Part shown: positions 33,626 to 42,270 of the stretch, piece after piece
Layout: each line of letters begins with the position of its first letter
Position numbering within the stretch: position 1 is the first letter of the stretch
Source of the DNA: Sphingomonas kyeonggiensis
Lineage (GTDB): Bacteria; Pseudomonadota; Alphaproteobacteria; Sphingomonadales; Sphingomonadaceae
Length of the DNA stretch: 64,000 nucleotides
Assembly (NCBI RefSeq): GCF_030812785.1
Contig: NZ_JAUSTJ010000001.1
Location: 1,845,348-1,909,347, forward strand
Reading direction: 5' to 3'
Position numbers and translations under genes: made by a program
Notes under the pieces: generated by a model
Seen by the model: the letters and a program-made list of their open reading frames with translations, nothing else
Databases searched by the model: none
Told to the model about the DNA's origin: nothing

Positions 33626-34195
33626 ATGAATTTCCGCGTTTTCGCAGCGCGTTTCGCGCTGATGGCTGTTTGCACGCTGATGATGGCCGCTCCGCAGGCG
33701 GCTTCGGCCAAGGGCCGTACCTTCTGGCAGTGCGCGCCCTATGCCCGCGAGATTTCCGGCGTGAACATCCATGGCAATGCCTGGACCTGGTGGAACCAGG
33801 CCGCCGGCCGCTACCAGCGCGGCGAGGCCCCGAAGGTCGGCTCGGTGATGTCGTTCCAGCGCACCTCGAAGATGCCGCTCGGCCATGTCGCGATGGTCAG
33901 CCAGATCGTCAGCGACCGCGAAGTGCTGCTCACCCATGCCAACTGGTCGCGTGCCGGCGGCATCGAGCGCAACGTCCGCGCCGTCGACGTGTCGGCCGCG
34001 GGCGACTGGAGCGAAGTGAAGGTGTGGTTCGCGCCGGTCGGCGGCCTCGGCACCTCGGTCTATCCGGTCAACGGCTTCATCTATTCGGACGGCGCGCCGC
34101 GCGACTTCAGCGACGACGACTTCAAGCCGTCGCTCGACCTCGACCTCAGCGACCTGATGGCGGAAGCCAAGAACGAGATCCCCGACGCGGGGTGA
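33626..34195 (+). CDS. Secreted CHAP-domain peptidoglycan amidase
   Basis: A 189-residue protein with a signal peptide (residues 1-29, ending AASAK). The CHAP domain has the catalytic Cys36 in FWQCAPYAR, His87 in PLGHVAMV and a polar residue near HANW (104-107), the expected triad order. GNAWTWWNQAAGRY and PKVGSVMSF are typical of sphingomonad CHAP proteins. It should cleave peptide bonds in peptidoglycan. It has its own leader and terminator, so it is a single-gene unit. Confidence 0.9.
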   Translation: MNFRVFAARFALMAVCTLMMAAPQAASAKGRTFWQCAPYAREISGVNIHGNAWTWWNQAAGRYQRGEAPKVGSVMSFQRTSKMPLGHVAMVSQIVSDREVLLTHANWSRAGGIERNVRAVDVSAAGDWSEVKVWFAPVGGLGTSVYPVNGFIYSDGAPRDFSDDDFKPSLDLDLSDLMAEAKNEIPDAG

Positions 34196-34221
34196 TCGGT
34201 TCTAGAGCTTCGGAACTGGGA

Positions 34222-34246
34222 AAGCCCGGCAGTGCCGGGCTTTTTC
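34222..34246 (+). terminator. Intrinsic terminator after the CHAP gene
   Basis: AGCCCGGC, AGT loop, GCCGGGCT then TTTTT: a perfect 8-bp stem, 27 bases after the stop codon. Confidence 0.92.
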
Positions 34247-34261
34247 GTATGTATTTCATTC

Positions 34262-34404
34262 CTCCCTCGCTCCGCAGGAGCGGGGGAGGGGGACCGCGCG
34301 ACGCAGTCGCGTGGTGGAGGGGGTGTGGCGGGGCGGAGCGCCCCCTCCACCACCGCCTTCGGCGGCGGTCCCCCTCCCCCGGAGGTGCCCTCCGAGGGAG
34401 GAAT
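34262..34404. repeat. Palindromic repeat, family A variant
   Basis: Outer arms CCTCCCTCGCTCCGCAGGAG and CCTCCGAGGGAGG are imperfect complements. The inner hairpins are ACCGCGCGACGCAGTCGCGTGG and ACCACCGCCTTCGGCGGCGG, with the shared GTGGAGGGGG/CCCCCTCCAC frame. It fills the gap between the CHAP terminator and msrB. Confidence 0.75.
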
Positions 34405-34408
34405 TAGG

Positions 34409-34891
<483 letters not shown>

Positions 34892-34904
34892 ATGGGAGAT
34901 GTGG

Positions 34905-35066
34905 GCTTCTGCTCCCCTCCCTGCAAGGGAGGGGTTGGGGGTGGGTTGCGACCCCGGCGAAGGCCGGGGGCGCCCAGCCAGCCGGCAGCCGAAAATAGAA
35001 AAGGCCGGGCATCGAGCCCGGCCTTTCCTAACCCACCCCTAGCCCCTCCCTTGCAGGGAGGGGAAT
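34905..35066. repeat. Composite repeat, family B, enclosing a terminator
   Basis: Outer arms CTCCCCTCCCTGCAAGGGAG and CTCCCTTGCAGGGAGGGG are reverse complements, with GGGGGTGGGTT / AACCCACCCC inside. Between them lie a CCCCGGCGAAGGCCGGGG palindrome (family D type) and the terminator at 35001. Confidence 0.75.
35001..35027 (-). terminator. Terminator of the P450 gene
   Basis: On the minus strand AAGGCCGGGC, a 5-base loop and GCCCGGCCTT are followed by TTCTATTTTC. The stem is perfect, and the site lies 50 bases after the P450 stop. Confidence 0.85.
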
Positions 35067-35076
35067 TTGTCGGGCC

Positions 35077-36318
35077 TCAATAGTGGCTCAGCTCCACGGC
35101 CATCTTCTTGTACCCGTGGACGAAGCAGGCCGCGACGCGTTCCGGCTCGGCCAGCACGTTCACCCGCAGGCGGCGCTTGGCCATTTCCTCCATCAGCACA
35201 CCGATCTGCAGCTCGGCCAGGCGCGCGCCGACGCAGCGGTGGATGCCGTGGCCGAAGGCGAGGTGGCGGCGGGCATTCTCGCGGTCGACGATGATCCGGT
35301 CGGCATCCTGGAAGACGCTCTCGTCGCGATTGGCCGAGATGTACCAGAGGCCGAGCTTGTCGCCTTCGCGGATCTTGTGGCCGTCCAGCTCGGTATCCTG
35401 CGTCGCGGTGCGGCGCATATGGGCGAGCGGGGTCTGCCAGCGGATGATCTCCTGCGTGGCATTGTGGATCAGCCCGGGATCGGCCTCGAGCTTGGCGCGC
35501 TCGTCGGGGAACTGGTTGAGCCCCCAGGCATAGGCGCTCATCGAGTTGCGCGTGGTGTCGTTGCCGCCGACGATGAGCAGGATGAGGTTCCCGAGGAACT
35601 CCATCTGGTCCATGTGGCTCATCGCGTCCGAATGGATCATCATCGAGATCAGGTCGGGCCGCGGCTCCTTGCCTAGCTTGCCCTGCCAGAGATTGCCGAA
35701 ATAGGCGGCGCATTCGAACAGGATCTGACGGCGTTCCTCCTTGCGGACGGGATCCTTGGCGATCTCGATATCGCCGGCCCAGTCGGACCAGTAGGTGAGC
35801 TTGCGGCGCTCCTCCCAGGGGAAGTCGAACAGCAGCGCCAGCATCTGGGTGGTCAGCTCGATCGAGACGCGGTCGACCCAGTCGAATTCCTCGCCGACCG
35901 GCAGCGAATCGAGGATCTCGGCGGTGCGCATGCGGATATTGTCGCTCATCCGCACCATCTCGCTCGGCGTGAAGGCGGGGGCGACGGTGCGGCGCTGGTC
36001 GGTGTGCTTGGGCCGGTCCATCGCGATGAACATCGGCATCTTGATGTCGCCCTCGGCGATGTCGGCGATGGTGATGCCGCCGGCCTCGGACGAGAAGATC
36101 TCGGGCAGCGACTCGACCTGGACGAGCGGCTTGTAGGTGGCGATCGACCAGAAGGGGCCGAAGGCGGTGTTCTCGTGATAATGGATGCCGCCGCGGGCGC
36201 GCAGCTCGCGGAAGGGCGCGTGCCAGGTGTCGTCGCGGTAGAGCTCGGGGCGGCTGACGTCGAGCGGATCGACCGCCGGGGTGCCGGGAGTTCCGGTTTC
36301 GGTCGCAAGCGTAGCCAT
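35077..36318 (-). CDS. Cytochrome P450, CYP153-like alkane hydroxylase
   Basis: A 413-residue soluble P450. The heme loop is FGHGIHRCVG with Cys362; the I-helix is GGNDTTR (251-257), and the ExxR motif is EIIR (290-293) followed by WQTPLAHMRRTA. These I-helix and K-helix sequences are those I know from CYP153 terminal alkane hydroxylases. Start ATG 36318 follows AGGAGAGG; the frame to 36462 is spurious. CYP153 enzymes need a ferredoxin and reductase, and none is next to it. An operator-like palindrome lies upstream. Confidence 0.9.
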   Translation of the reverse strand: MATLATETGTPGTPAVDPLDVSRPELYRDDTWHAPFRELRARGGIHYHENTAFGPFWSIATYKPLVQVESLPEIFSSEAGGITIADIAEGDIKMPMFIAMDRPKHTDQRRTVAPAFTPSEMVRMSDNIRMRTAEILDSLPVGEEFDWVDRVSIELTTQMLALLFDFPWEERRKLTYWSDWAGDIEIAKDPVRKEERRQILFECAAYFGNLWQGKLGKEPRPDLISMMIHSDAMSHMDQMEFLGNLILLIVGGNDTTRNSMSAYAWGLNQFPDERAKLEADPGLIHNATQEIIRWQTPLAHMRRTATQDTELDGHKIREGDKLGLWYISANRDESVFQDADRIIVDRENARRHLAFGHGIHRCVGARLAELQIGVLMEEMAKRRLRVNVLAEPERVAACFVHGYKKMAVELSHY

Positions 36319-36355
36319 GCTGCCTCTCCTGTATTCTGCGGAGAGGGAATACCTA

Positions 36356-36373
36356 ATTGACAGTCGTGTCAAT
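36356..36373. promoter_or_regulatory. Palindromic operator candidate of the P450 gene
   Basis: ATTGACAGTCGTGTCAAT is an 18-base palindrome (arms ATTGACA and TGTCAAT around a 4-base centre, itself GTCG) that ends 38 bases upstream of the P450 start codon. On the minus strand its TTGACA could also be a -35 box. The form fits a TetR- or MarR-type site; no regulator gene is adjacent. Confidence 0.5.
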
Positions 36374-36414
36374 AGTGAGAGGTGATAGGGGGTAGGCGGG
36401 CTATCGCAAATAGC

Positions 36415-36442
36415 CGTCATCCCCGCGGAGGCGGGGATGACG
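36415..36442. repeat. Short palindrome, family D variant
   Basis: GCCGTCATCCCCGC, GGAG loop, GCGGGGATGACG. It resembles half of the repeat at 15913 and lies upstream of the P450 gene. Confidence 0.7.
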
Positions 36443-36485
36443 ATCAAATAGGTGGCGCGCACCGGGCACCGCCGCGTTCCGCGCC

Positions 36486-36545
36486 GGCCCCTCCACCATT
36501 CGCTGCGCGAATGGTCCCCCTCCCCGAGACAAGCTCGGGGAGGAA
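36486..36545. repeat. Half copy of family A repeat
   Basis: Contains CCCCTCCACCATTCGCTGCG, GGTCCCCCTCCCCGAGACAA and ends GGGGAGG. It corresponds to the right half of the element at 30957; the left half is missing. It lies directly after the ABC permease stop. Confidence 0.7.
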
Positions 36546-36546
36546 T

Positions 36547-37779
36547 TTAGATGGTCGCCTCGATCTTCGTCTTGCGCTTGGGGCTGCCCGACTTGAGCAC
36601 GCCGCGGCGGAAGACGCGGGCGCCAACGGTGATGATGATCGCCACCCACAGCGCCTGCCAGGCGAGCGCGAGCAGATGCGGCCAGATCACCGGGGAGCTG
36701 CCCGCCAGCCCGATCATCGCGAAGGGCGAGCTGAACGGGAAGACCTGCGCCGCGATCTCGACCCAGCTGCCCGGCCGCGTCGCCGCGCCCAGCGCCAGGC
36801 CGAACATCATCATCTGGAAGATGGTGATCGGCAGCGACAGCATCTGCAGCTCGCGCTGGGTGGAGGTCAGCGCGCCGATGCTGAGGAACATCGCGCCGAG
36901 CAGCATGTAGGACATGGTGAAATAGGTGATGAACAGCAGCGCATAGGTCGGCGCGCCGATCACCGCGACCACGCTGGGGAAGCCGGCGGCGATCTCGGGC
37001 GGCAGCAGCCTGGTCGCGTTGATGAGCACCGTCGCCCAGAACAGCACGAACAGCATTGCGGCGCCGAACATGCCGATCAGCTTGCCGAAGAATACGCTTT
37101 CCAGGGGGACGGCGGCGGCAAGGATCTCGATCACCTTGTTCGAGCGCTCCTCGGCCATGGTGCCGACCGCCTGGCCCGAGAGGAACAGGGTGAGGAAGAA
37201 GATCGCGAACACGCCGATCGAGGCGGCCTGGCCGCGCCCGGTGGGCGAGCCCTGGCCGCGCTTGACCGCGGTCTGGGTGACGGTGGCGAGCGGCTCGGCA
37301 TTGCCCAGCTTCTGGGCACGCAGGCTCTGCTCGGCGAGCTGGGTTAGGAACTGCGCCTCGGTCCAGCCGCGGCGGGCATAGAGGATCTCGGGCTTGTCGA
37401 GCGGGCCGTAGAGCACGGCGGCGGCATCGAACTTGTCGCTGTCGAAATAGGCCCGCGCCTGCGCCGCCGGATCGCCCTGCGGTGCCTCGACGGTGAGCGG
37501 CGGCGGCATGATCTCGCTCTTCCTGGGGAAGAGCTTGCGCAGCTGCCGGTCGGTCTCGATCAGGGTGGGCGCCTGGGAGGGCGGGGCGATCACCACCATC
37601 TTCATCTGCGAATCGTCGCCGACGATCGACTGGGCGCCGATGCCGCCGACCGCGCCGAAGCCGATCATCAGCACCGGGGCGAGCAGGAAGAGCAGGAAGG
37701 TGGGGGTGAAGACGGTGGCGGTGAAGTCGCGGCGGGCGACGGTCAGCGCCTGGCGCAGCATGCGCGAAAACTTGCTCAT
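36547..37779 (-). CDS. ABC-2 type exporter permease (NatB-like)
   Basis: A 410-residue membrane protein. An N-terminal helix (FLLFLLAPVLMIGFGAVGG region) is followed by a ~150-residue periplasmic domain and then five or six helices (AASIGVFAIFFLTLFLSG onward). EERSNKVIEILAAAVP is the conserved ABC-2/NatB motif on the cytosolic loop. Start 37779 overlaps the ATPase stop (ATGA). With the ATPase it forms an exporter related to Na+/drug or unknown-substrate NatAB systems. The substrate is not evident. Confidence 0.9.
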   Translation of the reverse strand: MSKFSRMLRQALTVARRDFTATVFTPTFLLFLLAPVLMIGFGAVGGIGAQSIVGDDSQMKMVVIAPPSQAPTLIETDRQLRKLFPRKSEIMPPPLTVEAPQGDPAAQARAYFDSDKFDAAAVLYGPLDKPEILYARRGWTEAQFLTQLAEQSLRAQKLGNAEPLATVTQTAVKRGQGSPTGRGQAASIGVFAIFFLTLFLSGQAVGTMAEERSNKVIEILAAAVPLESVFFGKLIGMFGAAMLFVLFWATVLINATRLLPPEIAAGFPSVVAVIGAPTYALLFITYFTMSYMLLGAMFLSIGALTSTQRELQMLSLPITIFQMMMFGLALGAATRPGSWVEIAAQVFPFSSPFAMIGLAGSSPVIWPHLLALAWQALWVAIIITVGARVFRRGVLKSGSPKRKTKIEATI

Positions 37780-38708
37780 GCCGCTTCCTCCTCGTCCTGA
37801 TCCTTCAGGGCATCGGCACCGACGATCTTGACGAAGGCATCGTGCAGGCCGGGCCGTTCGATCGACAGGCCGGAGACGCCGTAGCCGCCGTCGATCAGCT
37901 TCACGAGCAGCGCCTCGATGCCGTTGGCCGGCAGGGTGAAGCGCCAGCCATCGCCTTCGCGCACGGCATCGGCGGGGAGCAGGACATGGGCACCCTCGAC
38001 ATTGTGGTGCGGCGTGTAATGCGCCTTCATCGGCAGCGTCGCGCGGGCATCGTTGACCGTGCCTTCGAAGCGGACCTTGCCGCCGGCGATGATCGAGAGG
38101 CGGTCGCAGAGCCGCTCGGCATGCGCCATGACGTGGGTGGAGAAGAGGATGGTGGCGCCGCGGTCGCGCTCGGCGCGGATCAGCTTTTCGAGCTTCTCCT
38201 GGTTGACCGGATCCAGGCCTGAGAACGGCTCGTCGAGGACGAGCAGCTGGGGCTCGTGGACCACCGAGCCGAGCAGCTGGACGAGCTGCGCCATGCCCTT
38301 GGAGAGCTTGCGGATCTTCTCGTCCTTGGCATGGCCGAGCCCGGCATTGTCGAGCAGCGTGTCGGCGCGCTTGCGTCCGGTCGCCCAGGGCAGGCCACGC
38401 AGGGCACCCATGAAGGCGATCGCCTCGCGGCACTTCATGTTTGGATAGAGGCCGCGCTCCTCGGGGAGATAGCCGACCAGGTCGCTGGCGTCGCGCGGAT
38501 GGCCATAGCCGAGCATCGAGCGCTCGCCTTCGTCGGGCTCGATGATGCCGAGCAGCATGCGCAGCGTGGTGGTCTTGCCGGCGCCGTTCGGGCCGAGCAC
38601 GCCATAGACCAGCCCCTTGGGAACCTTGATGTCCACGCCGTCAACCACGCGGCGATCGCCGAAATATTTGACGAGCCCTTGGGCGCTTACGGCCAATTCT
38701 CCAGTCAA
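37776..38708 (-). CDS. ABC transporter ATP-binding protein (NatA-like)
   Basis: A 310-residue ATPase. Walker A is GPNGAGKTTT, the signature is LSKGMAQLVQLLGSVVHEP (an LSKGM rather than LSGGQ form), Walker B LLVLDEPFSGLD and the switch His in STHVMAHAE. A ~75-residue C-terminal extension follows, as in NatA/DrrA. I use TTG 38708 after GGGAGGG; the longer frame to 38777 would run into the divergent queG region. It energises the permease encoded next. Confidence 0.9.
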   Translation of the reverse strand: MTGELAVSAQGLVKYFGDRRVVDGVDIKVPKGLVYGVLGPNGAGKTTTLRMLLGIIEPDEGERSMLGYGHPRDASDLVGYLPEERGLYPNMKCREAIAFMGALRGLPWATGRKRADTLLDNAGLGHAKDEKIRKLSKGMAQLVQLLGSVVHEPQLLVLDEPFSGLDPVNQEKLEKLIRAERDRGATILFSTHVMAHAERLCDRLSIIAGGKVRFEGTVNDARATLPMKAHYTPHHNVEGAHVLLPADAVREGDGWRFTLPANGIEALLVKLIDGGYGVSGLSIERPGLHDAFVKIVGADALKDQDEEEAA

Positions 38709-38749
38709 ATGGAGTCCCTCCCTGATTGCTTTGGTGGTAGCGGGTCGGC

Positions 38750-39850
38750 GTGGAACAGCACAAGCCACTCGAAGCACTAATAAAGGCCAAAGCCGCCGAA
38801 ATCGGCTTCGCGGCCTGCGGGATCGCGCGCGCCGATGCCGCGCCGAAGACCGCCGAGCGGCTGCGGCAATGGCTGGAGGACGGGCGCCACGGCTCGATGC
38901 TGTGGATGGAGGAGCGGGCGCATCATCGCGAGAGCCCGGCGGGGCTGTGGCCCGAGGTGCGCTCGGTGATCTCGCTGGGGATGAGCTATGCGCCGGCGCG
39001 CGACCCGCTGGCGCTGGCCGGGCATGGCGAGATCGGGCGGATCTCCACCTATGCCCAGGGGCAGGACTATCATGACGTGGTCAAGCGGCGGCTGAAGGAG
39101 CTGGCGCGCTGGCTGGTCGCCGAGGCGCCGGGGACCGACCTGAAGGTGTTCGTCGATACCGCGCCGGTGATGGAGAAGCCGCTGGCCGAGGCGGCGGGGC
39201 TGGGCTGGCAGGGCAAGCACACCAATCTGGTCAGCCGCAGCCATGGCAGCTGGCTGTTCCTCGCGGCGATCTACACCACGGCGGAACTGGAACCCGATGC
39301 GCGGGTGCGCACCACCTGCGGCAGTTGCGATGCGTGCCAGACGGCGTGCCCGACCGATGCCTTTCCGGCGCCCTATCAGCTCGATGCGCGGCGCTGCATC
39401 TCCTACCTGACGATCGAGCACAAGGGGCCGATCCCGGAGGAGTTCCGCGAAGGCATCGGCAACCGCATCTATGGCTGCGACGATTGCCTGGCGGTGTGCC
39501 CGTGGAACAAGTTCGCCCATGCGGCGCAGGCGAACCTGGCGTTCGTGCCGCGCGCCGAGCTGACCGCGCCGGCGCTGGCGGACCTGCTGGCGCTCGACGA
39601 TGCGGGGTTCCGCGAGGTGTTCTCGGGATCGCCGATCAAGCGGATCGGGCGCGACCGGATGGTGCGCAATTGCCTGATCGCGGCGGGGAACAGCGGGGAT
39701 GCCGGGCTGGCCGAGCCGGTGCGGGCGTTGCTGGGGGATGCGGACGAGACGGTGCGGGAGGCTGCGGGGTGGGCTTTGGCCAAGTTAAGCCCCTCCCCTT
39801 CAGGGGAGGGGTTGGGGTGGGGGCTGTCCGCTGGCTCCCGCTCTCGGTGA
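38750..39850 (+). CDS. queG: Epoxyqueuosine reductase
   Basis: A 366-residue iron-sulfur enzyme that performs the last step of queuosine synthesis on tRNA. Two 4Fe-4S motifs are visible: [12 protein letters not shown] and CDDCLAVCP. The N-terminal cobalamin-binding part has GIARAD and [24 protein letters not shown] (in pieces). A C-terminal HEAT-like stretch follows ([13 protein letters not shown]). The start is GTG 38750. The last ~20 residues (from SPSPSGEG) are encoded by the repeat element at 39786, so the original C terminus probably ended near WALAKL. Confidence 0.93.
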   Translation: MEQHKPLEALIKAKAAEIGFAACGIARADAAPKTAERLRQWLEDGRHGSMLWMEERAHHRESPAGLWPEVRSVISLGMSYAPARDPLALAGHGEIGRISTYAQGQDYHDVVKRRLKELARWLVAEAPGTDLKVFVDTAPVMEKPLAEAAGLGWQGKHTNLVSRSHGSWLFLAAIYTTAELEPDARVRTTCGSCDACQTACPTDAFPAPYQLDARRCISYLTIEHKGPIPEEFREGIGNRIYGCDDCLAVCPWNKFAHAAQANLAFVPRAELTAPALADLLALDDAGFREVFSGSPIKRIGRDRMVRNCLIAAGNSGDAGLAEPVRALLGDADETVREAAGWALAKLSPSPSGEGLGWGLSAGSRSR

Positions 39851-39897
39851 GACACATGCCCCACCCCAAACCCCTCCCCTGAAGGGGAGGGGCTTAA
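39786..39897. repeat. Palindromic repeat, family B, overlapping the queG 3' end
   Basis: Arms CCCCTCCCCTTCAGGGGAGG and CCTCCCCTGAAGGGGAGGGG are near-exact complements, with GGTTGGGGTGGGG / CCCCACCCC inside. The first ~65 bases are read as queG codons. Confidence 0.85.
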
Positions 39898-39901
39898 GCG
39901 A

Positions 39902-40309
39902 TCACCGCGCCCTTGCCCCGCTCAGTGCCGCCACACAGCTCGCCTCGTCGATCGGGCGGCCGTCGCGCTGGCGGGCGTCGACATGGGTGACCACCGGCTC
40001 GCCGCGGCTCTGCGGATAGAGATAGGTGTCGAGCACGCAGATCGGGCCGGCGAATTGCAGCTTGCGCGCGGTGCCCTCGCTCATGTCGAGCTGGGGCTTG
40101 CCGAAGCGCGCGATCAGGCGCGGGGCGGTGGCGCCCTGGACGGCGGCGAGGCCGCCGGGCAGCGGGGTGGCGGGGCCCGGGGTGGGGCGGGCGCTCGGCG
40201 TGGCGCGCGCGCTCGGCACCGGCACATAGCCGGCGCGGGGCGGGGGGATCACGCCTTCGCCGCCACAGGCGCCGAGCGCCAGGGCCGTGATCAGGATGAG
40301 TTTCTTCAT
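39902..40309 (-). CDS. Small lipoprotein of unknown function
   Basis: A 135-residue lipoprotein: signal peptide MKKLILITALALGAC with lipobox Cys15. A Pro/Ala/Thr-rich linker (~22-52) precedes a C-terminal domain with ATAPRLIARFGKPQLDMSEGTAR, CVLDTYLYP and a DARQRDG stretch. The domain looks like an SmpA/OmlA-type small periplasmic fold (RFGKP followed by strand repeats), but I am not sure. It starts 3 bases into the previous gene's stop (ATGA), so it is co-transcribed with the EI24 gene. Confidence 0.75.
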   Translation of the reverse strand: MKKLILITALALGACGGEGVIPPPRAGYVPVPSARATPSARPTPGPATPLPGGLAAVQGATAPRLIARFGKPQLDMSEGTARKLQFAGPICVLDTYLYPQSRGEPVVTHVDARQRDGRPIDEASCVAALSGARAR

Positions 40310-41001
40310 TGTGCCCGCCTCCCGCGGTGAAATGCGTGCGTGGCCATCGCGGCTCCCAGCACCGGGGCGACCAGGTTGAGGATCGGGACGAGCAGAAGCC
40401 CGGTGCCGACCGCGCCGAGCGTGAAGCGGCCGATGCTGGTCCGCCGGCGCCAGCCGCGCAGCTCGCCGCGCGGCATGTGGCGGGCGGCGACCATGTCGCC
40501 CAGGTCGCGGCCGAGCAGCCAGGAGTTGACCAGGAAGAAGGCGAGCGCGGTGCCGATGCCGGTGACCAGCAGGATCAGGTAGAGCGGCGAGAGCAGCAGG
40601 TTGATCGCGAGCAGCCGCACCGCCGAGCCGAGGCCCATCGCGATCGAGCGGCCGAGCGGCACGTCGATCGCCTGGGCATGGGCGCCGGGATAATGTTTCT
40701 TCTCGACCGCGGCGACGACCTCGTCGGCGAAGATGCCGATCACCGCGACGGCGATCGCGCGGAACATCAGCCAGTGGAAGAGGATCACCAGCAGGATCGT
40801 GGTAATGTCGGCGAACGCCTCCGAGCCGCTCCAGCCGCCGAGCCAGGCGGAGATCCAATCGGCCAGCGCGTGCATGCCGAACCACAGGCCGATGCTCGCC
40901 GCGGCGAACAGCACCAGGGTCAGCAGCACGGACTTGACGAAGACGGCGAGTATCGGCCGGTCGAACAGCTGGCCCAGCGAGAGGAAGAAGGCCTGAATCA
41001 T
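40306..41001 (-). CDS. EI24-domain (CysZ-like) membrane protein
   Basis: A 231-residue inner membrane protein with about four to six hydrophobic segments. FFLSLGQLFDRPILAVFVKSV at the N terminus and NSWLLGRDLGDMVAARHMPR near residue 165 are features of the EI24/CysZ family. RFTLGAVGTGLLLVPILNLVAPVLGAAMATH forms the C-terminal helical pair. CysZ proteins take up sulfate; other members are uncharacterised. No sulfur genes are adjacent, so the substrate is open. Confidence 0.82.
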   Translation of the reverse strand: MIQAFFLSLGQLFDRPILAVFVKSVLLTLVLFAAASIGLWFGMHALADWISAWLGGWSGSEAFADITTILLVILFHWLMFRAIAVAVIGIFADEVVAAVEKKHYPGAHAQAIDVPLGRSIAMGLGSAVRLLAINLLLSPLYLILLVTGIGTALAFFLVNSWLLGRDLGDMVAARHMPRGELRGWRRRTSIGRFTLGAVGTGLLLVPILNLVAPVLGAAMATHAFHRGRRAQ

Positions 41002-41057
41002 TGCGCTATCCTTTGCCCGCTACTAGGGCGGCGGCGCAATCTTTTTGGAGCACCCAT

Positions 41058-42056
41058 TTGACCAGCCCGACCTATGACGTCGTCGCCATCGGCAACGCGA
41101 TCGTCGACATCCTCGCCCAGGCGGAGGACAGCTTCATCGAGGAGATCGGCGTCGCCAAGGGCTCGATGCAGCTGATGTTCTCGCCCGAGGAAGCCGACGC
41201 GCTCTACGCCAAGATGGGCCCGGGCCGCGAAGTTTCGGGCGGCTCGGCGAGCAACACCGTGGCGGGCCTCGCCGCGCTCGGCAGCAAGACCGCGTTCATC
41301 GGCCAGGTCGCCGACGACCAGCTCGGCGAAGTCTTCGCGCACGACCTGCGCGCCGCCGGCGTGCATTTCGATACCGCGGTGCGCCCCGGCCAGCCGACCA
41401 CCGCGCGCTGCCTGATCTTCGTGACGCCGGACGGCCAGCGCACGATGAACACCTTCCTCGGTGCCTCGCAGTTCCTGCCGGCCTCGGCGCTGGACGAGCA
41501 GCTGATCGCCAGCGGCGCGATCCTCTATCTCGAAGGCTATCTGTGGGATCCGGAAGAGCCGCGCGCGGCGATGCGCAAGGCGATCGAGATCGCGCGGGCG
41601 AATGGCCGCAAGGTCGCGTTCACGCTCTCCGACGTGTTCTGCATCTCGCGCCACGGCGACGATTTCCGCAAGCTGATCGAGGACGGGATGATCGACATCC
41701 TGTTCGCCAACGAGAACGAGCTGCTCGCGCTGTGCGAGCATGAGGAATTCGAGGCGGCGGTGCAGCACATCCACGGCAAGGTGCCGGTGCTGGTCGTCAC
41801 GCGCAGCGAGAACGGCGCGATGGCGCTGGTCGGCGACGAGCGCGTCGAGGTTCCGGCCGAGCCGATCGCCCGGCTGGTCGACACCACCGGCGCCGGCGAC
41901 AGCTTCGCCGCGGGCTTCCTCCACGGCCAGGCCCAGGGTCGCTCGGTCAAGGACTCGCTCCGCCTGGGCGCGCTGTGCGCCGCCGAGATCATCCAGCATT
42001 ACGGCGCGCGCGCCGAGGTGGATCTGAAGGCGCTGGCGGCAGAGAAGCTGGGCTGA
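41058..42056 (+). CDS. PfkB-family carbohydrate/nucleoside kinase (adenosine-kinase-like)
   Basis: A 332-residue ribokinase-fold kinase. I use TTG 41058, 7 bases after GGAG; the frame from 41001 starts inside the divergent gene's first codon. VSGGSASNTVAGLAALG is the sugar-binding signature, and DTTGAGDSFAAGFLHG the ATP/anion-hole signature with catalytic Asp. The N terminus (VVAIGNAIVDILAQ) is like the adenosine kinase group of proteobacteria. It phosphorylates adenosine or a related sugar. Confidence 0.87.
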   Translation: MTSPTYDVVAIGNAIVDILAQAEDSFIEEIGVAKGSMQLMFSPEEADALYAKMGPGREVSGGSASNTVAGLAALGSKTAFIGQVADDQLGEVFAHDLRAAGVHFDTAVRPGQPTTARCLIFVTPDGQRTMNTFLGASQFLPASALDEQLIASGAILYLEGYLWDPEEPRAAMRKAIEIARANGRKVAFTLSDVFCISRHGDDFRKLIEDGMIDILFANENELLALCEHEEFEAAVQHIHGKVPVLVVTRSENGAMALVGDERVEVPAEPIARLVDTTGAGDSFAAGFLHGQAQGRSVKDSLRLGALCAAEIIQHYGARAEVDLKALAAEKLG

Positions 42057-42069
42057 TCGCCTGACACCT

Positions 42070-42204
42070 CTCCCGCTTTCGCGGGAGAGGGAGGGGCCCG
42101 CCGCGAAGCGGTGGGAGGGTGAGGGCAGTTCTGCCAAACGATCGCTTCCTCGCCTGGAAGAAGTGCCCTCACCCAACCCTCTCCCGCGAAAGCGGGAGAG
42201 GGCT
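42070..42204. repeat. Palindromic repeat (CTCTCCCGCTTTCGCGGGAG type)
   Basis: Left arm CTCTCCCGCTTTCGCGGGAG and right arm CTCTCCCGCGAAAGCGGGAG, with GGGAGGGTGAGGGCA / TGCCCTCACCCAACCC inner arms. Each outer arm is itself a hairpin. It lies just before the bidirectional terminator. Confidence 0.8.
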
Positions 42205-42212
42205 TTGAATAG

Positions 42213-42248
42213 AAAAAGGGCCGGAGGATCGCTCCTCCGGCCCTTTTC
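42213..42248. terminator. Bidirectional intrinsic terminator
   Basis: AAAAAGGGCCGGAGGA, TCGC loop, TCCTCCGGCCCTTTT: an 11-bp perfect stem with A-run before and T-run after. It serves both the PfkB gene (plus) and the permease gene (minus). Confidence 0.92.
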
Positions 42249-42270
42249 TCATGCCCGGAAACCGGCGCCC

